Shown here: in pieces, positions 45,196 through 54,845 of the stretch
Numbering within the stretch: the stretch's first letter is position 1
How the letters are laid out: every line of letters begins with the position of its first letter
The notes under the pieces: generated by a model
What the model saw: the letters and a program-made list of their open reading frames with translations, nothing else
Told to the model about the DNA's origin: nothing
The model's database searches: none
NCBI GenBank assembly: GCA_937920475.1
Contig: CALEUX010000052.1
Coordinates: 21,316 to 85,315, forward strand
From: an uncultured Marinilabiliaceae bacterium
GTDB lineage: Bacteria; Bacteroidota; Bacteroidia; Bacteroidales; Marinilabiliaceae
DNA: 64,000 bases
Direction: 5' to 3'
Program-made: the position numbers and the translations under genes

Positions 45196-46575
45196 CTATA
45201 ATTGAAATTCCACTTTTTCTTCGGGACATTTACGGTCTTCATAATCGAGAAAAGCGTTAAGAATCTGAACCAGCAAATTGGCTGCTCCTTGGTAGCCGGT
45301 CTTAGGCATGTAGTTGTGCCCGGGCCTATCGGCAATAGGAAAGCCATAGCGCACAAATGGGGTATCCTCGTCGCGGGCAATGTATTTGCCATAGGTGTTG
45401 CCAATGAGCAAATCAACACCCTCCTGCTTAATCCACTGGTGCATCAGAAACATATCTGCACGCTCACCACACTTAAATTTAGCTTCAGGAATGTTTTTTA
45501 GAATTTCCGACATCCGCTCATCAAAGAGTTTTCCTGAGGTGCCGGTTACAATGTAAACCGGTTTCATATCGAGCGACACCAGAAACTCGCACAAAGGAAT
45601 AAGCGTATCGGGGTCGCCCCATAATGCCACCCGTTTGCCGTATAAATTTTTAGCACTGTCGGCAATTAAATCAACCAATCGGCCTCGTTCTAAAGTGATG
45701 GAATCGGGTACCGGCACATTGGCATGACGACTTAACGACATGATGAACCGGTCGGTAGCTTTCAGTCCAATGGGTATGTCAATCACCTCGAATTTCACTT
45801 TACATTTGTTCTCGAGCGTTATGCAGGCATCTTCGGTGGAATAGGGTCCGATGCCAATGGTGAACTTACTGTCGCCTGTAGCCTCCATGTCAGTAATTGT
45901 GGTGCCGCCTGCCGGATACATTTGAAACTTGCCATCCAGCGGAGCATCCAGCACATCGCTCATATCAGGAAACATAATGGTGCGGGCCTCCAATTCCTTT
46001 GCCAAACGTTTAATCTCGCGCATATCAGAAGGCTCCATCCAACCAGCCACCAAATTCACTACATTTTTCCTTTTCAGGGTAGGTTTTGAGAAAAACTTCA
46101 CAAAAGCACTCACCTGATTGGCATAGCCGGTAACGTGCGTTCCCACATAACTTGGCGTGTTGCAATAAATCACCTTTTTGCCTTCTGGTATCATTCCATC
46201 ATCGGCCGCCTTGGCAATAATAGCCGTCATATCGTCGCCAATAGTCTCTGAAAGACAAGTGGTGTGGGCGGCAATTACGTCAGGGTTATAAACCGTGAAA
46301 ATGGTATTAATGGATTGCACCAAGTTGGCCGACCCTCCAAAAACGGAAGATCCTTCGGTAAATGAGCTGGTAGCAGCCATTACAGGCTCTTTAAAATGGC
46401 GCGTAAGCGTGCTCCTGTGATAAGAGCAACAACCTTGCGAACCGTGACTGTGGGGCAGGCAACCATGCAGACCCAGGGCTGCATACATTGCCCCAACAGG
46501 CTGACAGGTTTTGGCCGGATTAATGGTCAATGCTTTCCTGTCTATTTCTTTGGGTGTTGTGTGTCGTAATAACAT
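45196..46575 (-). CDS. nifK: Nitrogenase MoFe protein beta subunit
   Basis: NifK carries half of the P-cluster. The 459 residues keep its ligands: Cys in AKTCQPVGAMYAALG (about 23), GSQGCCSYHR (about 48), TTCLSETIGDDM (about 108), and Ser in PSYVGTHVTGY. The protein lacks the 50-residue N-terminal extension of the Azotobacter subunit, as in Clostridium, Chlorobium and methanogen enzymes. It follows nifD by 82 bases with no G subunit between, which excludes V- or Fe-only nitrogenase. Confidence 0.97.
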   Translation of the reverse strand: MLLRHTTPKEIDRKALTINPAKTCQPVGAMYAALGLHGCLPHSHGSQGCCSYHRSTLTRHFKEPVMAATSSFTEGSSVFGGSANLVQSINTIFTVYNPDVIAAHTTCLSETIGDDMTAIIAKAADDGMIPEGKKVIYCNTPSYVGTHVTGYANQVSAFVKFFSKPTLKRKNVVNLVAGWMEPSDMREIKRLAKELEARTIMFPDMSDVLDAPLDGKFQMYPAGGTTITDMEATGDSKFTIGIGPYSTEDACITLENKCKVKFEVIDIPIGLKATDRFIMSLSRHANVPVPDSITLERGRLVDLIADSAKNLYGKRVALWGDPDTLIPLCEFLVSLDMKPVYIVTGTSGKLFDERMSEILKNIPEAKFKCGERADMFLMHQWIKQEGVDLLIGNTYGKYIARDEDTPFVRYGFPIADRPGHNYMPKTGYQGAANLLVQILNAFLDYEDRKCPEEKVEFQL

Positions 46576-46657
46576 AATTAATCAGGTTTAGATTATACCG
46601 GATAAAAGAAACATAATAGATGCCAATGCATCACTCATCGTTTCTGTAACTTTAGGT

Positions 46658-48286
46658 TTAGTAAGCATAAACGGCTTCGATAACCTCCTCACGTTCCCAG
46701 GGTGCTTTCAGTTCCTTCCAGATAGATGAGGACATCATCATGGCAATGTCGTTATAGAAATTGATGGCTCCCTTAAAACCTGCATAAGGACCTCCGGAGT
46801 CGTAGTTGTGAAGCTGTTTGAGCGGTACTCCCATTTTTTGAGCCACATACTTCTCTTTAATTCCGGCGCAAAAAATGTCGGGTTTATACATTTCAATCAA
46901 CTTATCCATCTCGTAATGACTCAGATCGTCAATCACTAGGGCACCTTTCTCCATATCGGCCATTAAACCGGTATATTCATTATATTCAAAATCAACATCC
47001 TTTTCCAAAGCTTCGATGCGCTCCTTTGAAACGCGTTCCTTGTAACGTGCTTGGTCTTTACTCACTTTTATTTCTTCAATGTTACGGGAATCTGCATCAA
47101 TCTGAATGGTAGGAATAACCCGGCGTCCTTCATAATCGTCGCGATGACCAAACTCGTAACCGGCAGCCAGTGTTTTAACGCCAAGCTCGTTAAAAAGCTC
47201 CTGATAATGGTGCGCCCGCGAACCACCCACAAATAGCATGGCAGTTTTCCCGGTAGTTTTGGGTAGAACAGCCTGACGGGCTACCTCTACTTTGGCCATC
47301 TCTTCGGCAATCACCTCTTCCACTTTGGCTTTAAGTTCAGCATCGTCGAAATAGGCAGCTGCTTTACGCAAAGCTTTGGCAGTGGCACCAGCACCAATGA
47401 AATTCACCTTTATCCAAGGAATACCAAAGGATGTTTCGAGCATTTCGGCCACGTAGTTGATGGAGCGGTGGCACATCACCATCGACAAATCGGCGGTGTG
47501 GGCATTTTCGAATGAGTTCACGGTTGAGTTTCCTGAAAATGTGGCCACCAATTCGATGCCGCATTTTTCAAACATCTCCTCCAGCACAAACGCGTCGCCG
47601 CCAATGTTGTACTCACCCAGCAGGTTAACCCTGTACTTAAACTTACCTTTTACAGAGTCGTCGCGACCAATAAGGTGTTTATAAAGCTGGTTGTTGGCAA
47701 TGTGGTGACCGGCCGACTGGGATACACCGCGGTAGCCCTCGCATGAAAATCCGAAGATGTTGATTTTATTATCGTACTCTTCCATCATCTGCTTGGCAAC
47801 CCGATGCACATCATCGCCAATAAGTCCTACCGGACAGGTAGAAAATACAGCAACGGCTTTGGGATTAAAAAGTTCCACGGCTTCACGAATGGCCTGTTTG
47901 AGTTTATCCTCTCCACCAAAAACAATGTTGGAGTCCTGCATATCGGTAGAAAAGGCATAAGGAATAAAGTTCTCATCCATTTCTGTTTCTGGTTTGGTCT
48001 GGTTGCGACGTGTGAGCCATGAGTAAAAGGCACATCCGATGGGGCCATGCGTGATGTTTACAATGTCGCGGGTTGGGCCCAACACCACACCCTTACAGCC
48101 TGCATAGGTACATCCCCTTTGGGTGATGATACCGGGTACGGTGCGTATGTTGGCCTGAATCTGCGGAATATTGTCAGGGTCGTTGTTCACAATTGCCTTG
48201 GCTCTTTTGCGACCAATTTTGGAAGGGTATTTTCCAACCACCGCATCCCTGAACTTGTCCAGTTCAATTTTTTTTGTCTTTCCCAT
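46658..48286 (-). CDS. nifD: Nitrogenase MoFe protein alpha subunit
   Basis: NifD holds FeMo-co and half the P-cluster. The 542 residues keep the P-cluster Cys in GCTYAGCKGVV, GPIGCAFYSW and STCPVGLIGDD, the cofactor Cys in VMCHRSINY and His in LKQLHNYDSGGPYAGF, and Gln/His in GVSQSAGHHIANN. The length comes from an insertion of about 50 residues (region of residues 370-420) typical of the Clostridium/Chlorobium/archaeal group. It is 14 bases after nifI2. Confidence 0.97.
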   Translation of the reverse strand: MGKTKKIELDKFRDAVVGKYPSKIGRKRAKAIVNNDPDNIPQIQANIRTVPGIITQRGCTYAGCKGVVLGPTRDIVNITHGPIGCAFYSWLTRRNQTKPETEMDENFIPYAFSTDMQDSNIVFGGEDKLKQAIREAVELFNPKAVAVFSTCPVGLIGDDVHRVAKQMMEEYDNKINIFGFSCEGYRGVSQSAGHHIANNQLYKHLIGRDDSVKGKFKYRVNLLGEYNIGGDAFVLEEMFEKCGIELVATFSGNSTVNSFENAHTADLSMVMCHRSINYVAEMLETSFGIPWIKVNFIGAGATAKALRKAAAYFDDAELKAKVEEVIAEEMAKVEVARQAVLPKTTGKTAMLFVGGSRAHHYQELFNELGVKTLAAGYEFGHRDDYEGRRVIPTIQIDADSRNIEEIKVSKDQARYKERVSKERIEALEKDVDFEYNEYTGLMADMEKGALVIDDLSHYEMDKLIEMYKPDIFCAGIKEKYVAQKMGVPLKQLHNYDSGGPYAGFKGAINFYNDIAMMMSSSIWKELKAPWEREEVIEAVYAY

Positions 48287-48300
48287 AATTACTTCCTCCG

Positions 48301-48666
48301 TTAATCAAGTGTTTTATCGCCGGTTTCGCCGGTACGTACACGTATTGAGTCAAACGTATTGACTACAAAAATTCGCCCATCGCCGCTTTTACCAGTTTGG
48401 TTGGCTTTGATGATGGTTTCAACGGCCAGATCTTTCTTGTCATCGGTCACTACCAGCGTGATAAGTCGTTTAGATTTAAATCTGGGAATTTCGGGAATCA
48501 GTTCGTGGAGCTGGGGGTTTACATCGGCAGCCCGCTCAAGGTCGCCATGCCCCTTTCCACGACCGAACACCGGCATTGCAGTGAACGATGGCAGCCCCAC
48601 ATCGGACAGAGCCAGTTTTGTTTCCTGCATTTTGGCTATTCGTATTATTGCTAATATTAACTTCAT
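48301..48666 (-). CDS. nifI2: Nitrogenase regulatory PII-like protein NifI2
   Basis: NifI1 and NifI2 form a complex that inhibits dinitrogenase when 2-oxoglutarate is low. The 121-residue protein is a GlnB/PII homologue with a T-loop FGRGKGHGDLERAADVNPQLHELIPEIPRFKSK (about 37-69) longer than in NifI1, and a B-loop TGKSGDGRIFVV. The longer T-loop marks NifI2. It lies just upstream of nifD as in methanogens and other anaerobes. Confidence 0.94.
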   Translation of the reverse strand: MKLILAIIRIAKMQETKLALSDVGLPSFTAMPVFGRGKGHGDLERAADVNPQLHELIPEIPRFKSKRLITLVVTDDKKDLAVETIIKANQTGKSGDGRIFVVNTFDSIRVRTGETGDKTLD

Positions 48667-48675
48667 ATTATTCTT

Positions 48676-48834
48676 TTATTGGTTTGGTTTTAGGTTGATA
48701 ATTAAGAGTTGAAAGTTGAGAGTTGATGGTTGAGAGTTATCGGTAAAAGCCAATTACTGCATCCATAACCATAAACTATCAACCCTTAACTATGAACTTT
48801 GAACTATCAACTTTAAACTTTGAACTCTAAACTA
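48676..48834. repeat. Heptamer inverted-repeat array in the nifI1-nifI2 gap
   Basis: Left half: GTTGATA, GTTGAAA, GTTGAGA, GTTGATG, GTTGAGA. Centre near 48740-48765. Right half: AACTATC, AACCCTT, AACTATG, AACTTTG, AACTATC, AACTTTA, AACTTTG, AACTCTA. The halves are complementary in kind and fill the entire gap between two genes whose products form one complex. Confidence 0.88.
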
Positions 48835-49161
48835 TTAAACTTCCTTATGCCCCGACGAGATGGTATAGGCCTCCTCTATTGGCGTCACAAATATTTTACC
48901 ATCGCCAAACTGACCACCATTATCTGAGCGTGCTGCGTTCATAATGGTTTCAACCACAAAGTCCTTGTCTTTATTCTGAATTACCAACATCAACATCTCT
49001 TTGGGCAGTTCATCATAAGTTACAGCCCCCACTTTTAATCCGCGCTGTTTTCCGCGTCCAAAAACCGGTAGCTTGGTAACCGCAGGAAAGCCGGCGTCAA
49101 ACAATGCTTTGAGTACTACCGGCGATTTTTCCGGGCGTACAATTGCTCTTAACATATACAT
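48835..49161 (-). CDS. nifI1: Nitrogenase regulatory PII-like protein NifI1
   Basis: The 108-residue PII homologue begins MYMLRAIVRPEKSPVVLKALFDAGF and has the short T-loop GRGKQRGLKVGAVTYDELPK (about 36-55) with Tyr, and the B-loop GGQFGDGKIFVTPIEEA. It works with NifI2 in switching off NifDK. It follows nifH by 32 bases. Confidence 0.94.
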   Translation of the reverse strand: MYMLRAIVRPEKSPVVLKALFDAGFPAVTKLPVFGRGKQRGLKVGAVTYDELPKEMLMLVIQNKDKDFVVETIMNAARSDNGGQFGDGKIFVTPIEEAYTISSGHKEV

Positions 49162-49193
49162 AATGAATAGATTTAGCAGATTAGTAGATAAGA

Positions 49194-50120
<927 letters not shown>

Positions 50121-50224
50121 TCATATACTATTAATTAACATTACAAACAAATCCCTATTTCAATTAAGTTTAAATAAACAATTGTTCGATTTATAACATT
50201 TAGGTATTATAAAAAACCGCATCT

Positions 50225-50236
50225 TACATTTTTGTA
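50225..50236. promoter_or_regulatory. Candidate activator site TACA-N4-TGTA (nifH)
   Basis: TACATTTTTGTA followed by GGATTTT matches the sites at 44822 and 52108 over about 19 bases. It is 207 bases upstream of nifH and 196 bases upstream of the divergent gene, so it could serve both. Confidence 0.55.
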
Positions 50237-50365
50237 GGATTTTAAAATTCCACATTCAGTATTAAATCGTTTTAATGATGCCAGAGAGAAATAATCCAGC
50301 CATATCTTACTGATATTATGACATATAATTAAATATTAATATTCTAATAGGAAGAAATTGAATCG

Positions 50366-50381
50366 TGGCCTGATTTCTGAA
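50366..50381 (+). promoter_or_regulatory. Possible sigma-54 promoter of the 50432 gene
   Basis: TGGCCTGATTTCTGAA resembles TGGCACG-N4-TTGCA: the GG is intact and the spacing to the -12 G is right, but three -24 and two -12 bases differ or are weak. It lies 50 bases before the ATG. Confidence 0.3.
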
Positions 50382-50431
50382 TTACGTTTCTCAACAACTA
50401 TATAATGTAATTAATCCCGAAAAAATCTAAT

Positions 50432-50854
50432 ATGGAACAGACAGTAATTGACCGGGAATTTGTGGCTTTGGCCTCATCAACCCTTAAAGAAGCAAACCGT
50501 TTTTACGATATCCTTACCGAAAGCATTGGCAAACCATCACGGTTTAATAACGACCTGAGATACAGCATGACGCTTATGACGTTAGAAAAATACTTTGTGG
50601 CGTTAATGGCTTGTTATGAAGAACTGCCAGCGCACCATGTGCCATTGGGGTTATACCGGGAAGCTGAGCAATTTGAGGCGGAACTGACACCAACCATCAA
50701 ACAAACCTGCATACTTACCGGAAAATTTGAAGGTATTTGTTCGTTGGAAGATTTTGGCTACCGCACACCGGGTGATGAGGATTTAAAGAATATGGCTGCC
50801 GGGATGAAAGAAATAAAAGCGTTGGTGGAGAAAAGAGTGGATGGACTACTATAA
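50432..50854 (+). CDS. Unknown helical protein divergent from nifH
   Basis: I do not recognise the family. The 140-residue product is soluble, acidic and predicted almost all alpha-helical, with FVALASSTLKEANRFYDILTESIG, an inner LMTLEKYFVALMACYEELPAHH and a C-terminal DLKNMAAGMKEIKALVEKRVD helix. The packing suggests a small four- to five-helix bundle, loosely reminiscent of HEPN-type folds, without proof. Divergence from nifH and a possible sigma-54 promoter suggest a nitrogen-fixation role. Confidence 0.75.
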   Translation: MEQTVIDREFVALASSTLKEANRFYDILTESIGKPSRFNNDLRYSMTLMTLEKYFVALMACYEELPAHHVPLGLYREAEQFEAELTPTIKQTCILTGKFEGICSLEDFGYRTPGDEDLKNMAAGMKEIKALVEKRVDGLL

Positions 50855-50951
50855 ATCAGGGTTGCCGAATTTTTGGAATACCTTAGATGTAGAGCGGATT
50901 AAAACAATGTTCTGTCTATCTCTGATTTTCGCAGAATATTACGATTATTTT

Positions 50952-51191
50952 TTATCGAAACAATTTAAACCAGTCGTTAATATTTTTAATGTAACCGGCC
51001 TGTTCGTAGGTTTGGCATTTTACCAGCAAGGCATTTATAACCTCTTCAAACTCGAAGCTGGTAAAAGACAGTCCTTTATTTGTTAGCAAATCCAGAAGTT
51101 CCTCCTTGGTTTTGCAGCTGTTGCAGAGTTTACGCAATTGGGTATCGGTTTCAAAATTGCGAATAAAGTTTAAAGCATGAGCTGTGGACAT
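50952..51191 (-). CDS. Nif11-domain protein
   Basis: The 79-residue product matches the Nif11 family: MSTAHALNFIRNFETDTQLR (residues 1-20), then CNSCKTKEELLDLLTNKGLSFTSFEFEEVI. Nif11 proteins occur in nif clusters with unknown function, and the domain is also used as a leader of some peptide natural products. No double-Gly cleavage site and no modification enzymes are nearby, so the nif-associated type is favoured. The ATG at 51191 was preferred over the TTG at 51200. Confidence 0.82.
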   Translation of the reverse strand: MSTAHALNFIRNFETDTQLRKLCNSCKTKEELLDLLTNKGLSFTSFEFEEVINALLVKCQTYEQAGYIKNINDWFKLFR

Positions 51192-51576
51192 AACAATCAA
51201 TTTACTGTTAAAATTAGAAACTGATTAAAATTATTTTTTTTAGACATTAGACGCTAAGTCCCGAGTATCGGGGAAAGAATTAAAAAGTAACATGCTTAAA
51301 ATAAACAAAATAACTTAACCGTCTTGTTTGTCTGTAATTTCTATTAAGTCTATTCCCGGATATACCGGGACACGTCTTTCTGTCTGGTATCTAAACTTCT
51401 AAGAGTCTATAATTAAATTCCGGAAACTAAATTTAAACAGATACTTAATGTTTTAATTTATAAGTGTCTGATAATTGTTGAGTGATAATACAACTATAAA
51501 ACCAGGCAATAGATTAGCTGTTAAGCGCTAAGAGCTTATGGCTAAGGGCATCTGCTTTAGGCCTTTTTACTTACCA
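51192..51576. other. Gene-free stretch between Nif11 and the NifX-like gene
   Basis: No gene was found. Most of it is a copy of the dispersed repeat described at 15800-16050, including the hairpin-like CCCGAGTATCGGGG (51260-51274) and CCCGGATATACCGGG (51355-51370). Confidence 0.6.
51230..51450. repeat. Dispersed intergenic repeat, copy 3
   Basis: The order of blocks matches copy 2: TTTTTTTAGACATTAGACG, CTATTAAGTCTATTCCCGG, GGGACACGTCTTTCTGTCTGG, TCTAAACTTCTAAGAGTCTATAATTAAAT and AAACTAAATTTAAACAG. Confidence 0.65.
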
Positions 51577-51981
51577 CTAGTTTTTGCATAAAACCGAATG
51601 ACATGAGTTGCACGATTTACCACAAGACGATTGAATTTCATTTAAAGCATCCTCGTACCCAATAAGCGGAAGGCACAGGTTTTTCAGCAATTCCAGGTTG
51701 GCCAACAAATCGGTTCCAACCGAGCGATATACCTTAAAACCTTTGTTGATTAGCACCTTAAGGGCCATTGGCTGAATGGTTGATGTAATAATATTAACCA
51801 CACCGTTTAGTTTTAGCTCCTCCATCATTTCATTAAAATTAAAAGGCATGCCGGATGGTTTATACCAAATAACACGATTGTCGGCAGTATCAATAATACA
51901 AACAGAACCCGATTCGCTAAATCCCGCAGCAATTTCGTACCGGTGCGAGCTGCTGTCAATAACTGGAACAAAAACTTTCAT
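51577..51981 (-). CDS. NifX/NifB-like dinitrogenase cofactor-binding domain protein with Cys tail
   Basis: The 134 residues form a Di-Nase FeMo-co domain (RNase-H-like fold): MKVFVPVIDSSSHRYEIAAGFSESGSVCIID, a central MEELKLNGVVNIITSTIQPMALKVLINKGFKVY, and the end CGKSCNSCHSVLCKN with Cys at 120, 124, 127 and 132. Such domains carry iron-sulfur or FeMo-co precursors between NifB, NifEN and NifDK. It has a TACA-N4-TGTA site and a good sigma-54-like promoter upstream, so NifA control is likely. Confidence 0.82.
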   Translation of the reverse strand: MKVFVPVIDSSSHRYEIAAGFSESGSVCIIDTADNRVIWYKPSGMPFNFNEMMEELKLNGVVNIITSTIQPMALKVLINKGFKVYRSVGTDLLANLELLKNLCLPLIGYEDALNEIQSSCGKSCNSCHSVLCKN

Positions 51982-52034
51982 AACAATTTGTTTTAACAGG
52001 TTTAAGTTGAGTACAGGCAGGCTTTATTATTACA

Positions 52035-52052
52035 TGCCAATCTCCGTACCAA
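52035..52052 (-). promoter_or_regulatory. Sigma-54-like promoter of the NifX-like gene
   Basis: The reverse strand reads TTGGTACGGAGATTGGCA against the consensus TTGGCACG-N4-TTGCA, with correct GG to -12 spacing and two mismatches. It lies 56 bases downstream of the palindrome at 52108 and about 54 bases before the ATG. Confidence 0.5.
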
Positions 52053-52106
52053 AACGAATTAAGTACTATATATCAAGCAAATAACCAACCAGTTAAAATA
52101 CCAATA

Positions 52107-52598
52107 TTACATTTTTGTAGGACTTAACAACCGTTGCCAAAAATGCATTGGCGGCTCGCATTCGGTAAACCCAAACTCTGTATATAAAGCCTTTGCACCC
52201 AAATTATCCTCCCTTACTTCAAGGTTTACTTTACAATACCCGCGGTCGGTGGCAATATTTATTACTTTTTGAAGCAATGCCTTCGCCAACCCTTTGCCCC
52301 GGCACGACTTTAATACAAACAAATCATGTATATTAATATAGGGAGCCAAACGAAAAGTAGAGTAATTAATAAAACAGGTGGCCAAACCGGAAATTTCTCC
52401 ATTATACATAACAAAAAGCACAAAACAAGATGGATGTGATGCCAGATTCTGAATCAATATAAGGCCCTCATCTTCATTAAACGGAACAGAGCCACCCATC
52501 GGATCTTGCTTATAGGCATTTATAAGTTTAACCAATGCAGCTTTGTGGTTGTCGTTACTGAAGTCGCAAAACAAGGTAACAGGCTTTTGAATTTCCAT
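52107..52598 (-). CDS. GNAT-family N-acetyltransferase
   Basis: The 163-residue enzyme has the GNAT acetyl-CoA core: IHDLFVLKSCRGKGLAKALLQKVINIA, with the Q/RxxGxA-type loop CRGKGLA (about 111-117), and VNLEVREDNLGAKALYTEFGF. The acceptor substrate is unknown. It follows the nifA-like gene by 44 bases and may be cotranscribed with it. Its stop codon lies directly beside the 52108 palindrome. Confidence 0.88.
   Translation of the reverse strand: MEIQKPVTLFCDFSNDNHKAALVKLINAYKQDPMGGSVPFNEDEGLILIQNLASHPSCFVLFVMYNGEISGLATCFINYSTFRLAPYINIHDLFVLKSCRGKGLAKALLQKVINIATDRGYCKVNLEVREDNLGAKALYTEFGFTECEPPMHFWQRLLSPTKM
52108..52119. promoter_or_regulatory. Candidate activator site TACA-N4-TGTA (NifX-like gene)
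   Basis: TACATTTTTGTA followed by GGACTT is 127 bases upstream of the NifX-like start, overlapping the last codon of the GNAT gene. Confidence 0.55.
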
Positions 52599-52642
52599 GG
52601 AAAAAACATTAAACTGTTTCTTATACCACTATTGTTATTAAA

Positions 52643-54214
52643 TCAAACTGAGTCGTCACCCCTACTGAGCTTAAAACGCTGTGGGTCAATATCGTATTTT
52701 TTAATTCGAATTCCCATCATTCGCTCTGTAATACCCAAAACTTTAGCTGCCTTCACCATATTTCCCTTACTGGCAACCATGGCATCAATAATAAGTTGTT
52801 TTTCGTGCTTTTCAAGAATCATCTCCAGGGTGCCACTTTCAGTGGTTTTACTTGATACAGCAGTTTGCAAAGTTGGTGGCATATTGTGGGCTCTTATAAC
52901 TCCATCGGCCGATAAAATGCAAGCTCTTTCGAGGCAATTCTCCAATTCGCGAATGTTGCCGGGCCAGTGATAAACCATCAACATATCAATGGCCATGGAG
53001 GTAATACGCTTGATGTTTTTGTTGTGCCGACGGTTAAACTTTTCAATAAAATAGTTTGCCAATACAGGAATATCATTTACCCTCTCGCGTAAAGGCGGCA
53101 CATATACCGGAAAAACATTTATGCGGTAATACAAATCTTCGCGGAATTCTCCTTTGGCAATTAAATCTTCAAGATTTCGATTGGTGGCACAAATAATACG
53201 CACATCAACCTTTACCGTTTTTGCACCTCCAACACGCTCTATCTCACGCTGCTGAATAACGCGCAATAACTTTACCTGGGTAGAGAGAGGTATTTCACCA
53301 AACTCATCCAGAAAAATAGTTCCTCCATGAGCCGCTTCAAACCGGCCAACCCGTTGGCTGATGGCACCGGTAAAAGCGCCTTTTTCATGTCCAAACAGCT
53401 CACTTTCAATCAGGTTTTCAGGTAAGGCGGCACAATTTACCTTAATAAACGGTTTATCTTTTCGCAAGCTATTCAAATGAATGGCATCAGCAATTAACTC
53501 TTTTCCTACGCCACTTTCGCCACGAATCAACACTGTAGCATCAGTTCCGGCAACACTTTGAAGTAATGCAAATACATCATTCATTTTGCCACTGTTTCCG
53601 ATGATAAAATCAGCTTTTATCTGCTGATTTAAAACCCCTTGTAACTTTAAATTCTCGCTGCGTAACTGCTCAAGTTCCTCGGCATACTCCTGACGACGAC
53701 GAACGGCGCGCCCCACCATGGTACCTACAATTTTAAGAAGCCTCACATCCTCATCAAACAGCCTCATTCGCCCATAAATTTTATGAAAACTGAGCGAGCC
53801 AATAATTTCATCCTTATACCTTATTGGCACACAAATAAACGAAACATCCTCACCATTTACTGTAACCGGCGATTTAGTACGATTCAAAAAGCCCGGAGCC
53901 TCGGCAATCTTTGGAACTAGAATCTGTTTCCCACTTTTTATTACCGACCCAATGATTCCTTCTCCAAGTTTATAACTTATAGGTGTATCATTCTCCTGCT
54001 CAAAACCAAATGCTCCCTCTACAAATATTTGTTCACTCTCACGATTAAGAATGGCAAGAATAATACGTTCGGCAAGCAAATGTTCGCCTAGTCTGGCAAT
54101 TACAAGATTTAAATCAATTTCCTTATTGCCTAACAATTCACTGAATTCGAGCAACAAGTTTAGCTCTCGCATACCATAACAATCATTTCCGGAAAGTTCT
54201 GAGTTGTAATCCAT
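52643..54214 (-). CDS. nifA: NifA-type sigma-54-dependent activator
   Basis: The 523-residue protein has an N-terminal GAF domain (about 20-175), an AAA+ sigma-54 interaction domain with Walker [17 protein letters not shown] (about 229-244), the sigma-54 loop [23 protein letters not shown] (Walker B), and a Fis-type helix-turn-helix at the C-terminus ([24 protein letters not shown]). That is the architecture of NifA. Nearby nif genes support the assignment; the Cys-rich interdomain linker of oxygen-sensitive rhizobial NifA is absent. Confidence 0.85.
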   Translation of the reverse strand: MDYNSELSGNDCYGMRELNLLLEFSELLGNKEIDLNLVIARLGEHLLAERIILAILNRESEQIFVEGAFGFEQENDTPISYKLGEGIIGSVIKSGKQILVPKIAEAPGFLNRTKSPVTVNGEDVSFICVPIRYKDEIIGSLSFHKIYGRMRLFDEDVRLLKIVGTMVGRAVRRRQEYAEELEQLRSENLKLQGVLNQQIKADFIIGNSGKMNDVFALLQSVAGTDATVLIRGESGVGKELIADAIHLNSLRKDKPFIKVNCAALPENLIESELFGHEKGAFTGAISQRVGRFEAAHGGTIFLDEFGEIPLSTQVKLLRVIQQREIERVGGAKTVKVDVRIICATNRNLEDLIAKGEFREDLYYRINVFPVYVPPLRERVNDIPVLANYFIEKFNRRHNKNIKRITSMAIDMLMVYHWPGNIRELENCLERACILSADGVIRAHNMPPTLQTAVSSKTTESGTLEMILEKHEKQLIIDAMVASKGNMVKAAKVLGITERMMGIRIKKYDIDPQRFKLSRGDDSV

Positions 54215-54845
54215 ATAAATATTTAAACATTTGGAACTTTCTAAGATGCTGTATATAATTTCTTTATCAATATATATATAATCTTGGTTGTTTATTTTAC
54301 AACTTTCCCAAAATCTGTATTATAATAAAAACTGGTAACTTGAGTCAAATACTTTTATGAGCAAAATTATTAATTTATATATTATTTCAACAACCACCCC
54401 ATTTATTATTGCTTTATATTATATTTTTTTAATATTTTTAAGCTATTACCCCCATTTTTTATATCTACCTTCAATTAATTCGTATAATAATTCTTCGAAA
54501 TTTCATTATTCTCCAAACTGAAGAATTAATCAATAATCATACTTTATTGTCTCTTGGTGTTGGGACATATTTGTTATTTAAAAGATGCCAATAATTTGAT
54601 TCAACATGAAACGAGCCATGAGCAAGCCTTAAGCACACAGGAGAATAGCTTTCCGCACTGCGGAACAGGTTGTCCCAATTTATCGGGAATTATTGGCGAG
54701 TTCCATCTGGCCGTTAAAAACAAATTATAAAACAGATGAAACATCAGACCCAATAATTACGTTATAAGCAAATATTATTGTGAAGAAATTAGAGGATTAT
54801 TGTTTGTATTAACGATTTATGCTATTTTTACAAAAAAAGAACCGT
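54215..54845. other. 630-base AT-rich region upstream of nifA
   Basis: No gene was recognised. It contains very AT-rich sequence (54215-54540), then a less AT-rich island (about 54600-54720) with the perfect 15-base palindrome TTCCGCACTGCGGAA (54651-54665) and TCCCAATTTATCGGGA (54673-54690 region). The island could be a small RNA or the remains of a lost element. Confidence 0.45.

Noticed and set aside
46576..46657. Alternative (V or Fe-only) nitrogenase.
   Set aside because: No G-subunit gene lies between nifD and nifK, nifE and nifN are present, and mod genes adjoin; the set fits Mo nitrogenase.
48676..48834. Possible CRISPR array from the regular short repeats.
   Set aside because: Units are 7 bases, degenerate and without spacers, and no cas genes are in the window.
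50841..51086. 81-codon + strand open frame overlapping the unknown gene and Nif11.
   Set aside because: It overlaps the clear Nif11 gene on the other strand and has no recognisable protein features.
50952..51191. Nif11 protein as a leader peptide of a RiPP natural product.
   Set aside because: No double-glycine leader end, no core peptide and no modification or export genes nearby; the nif setting fits better.
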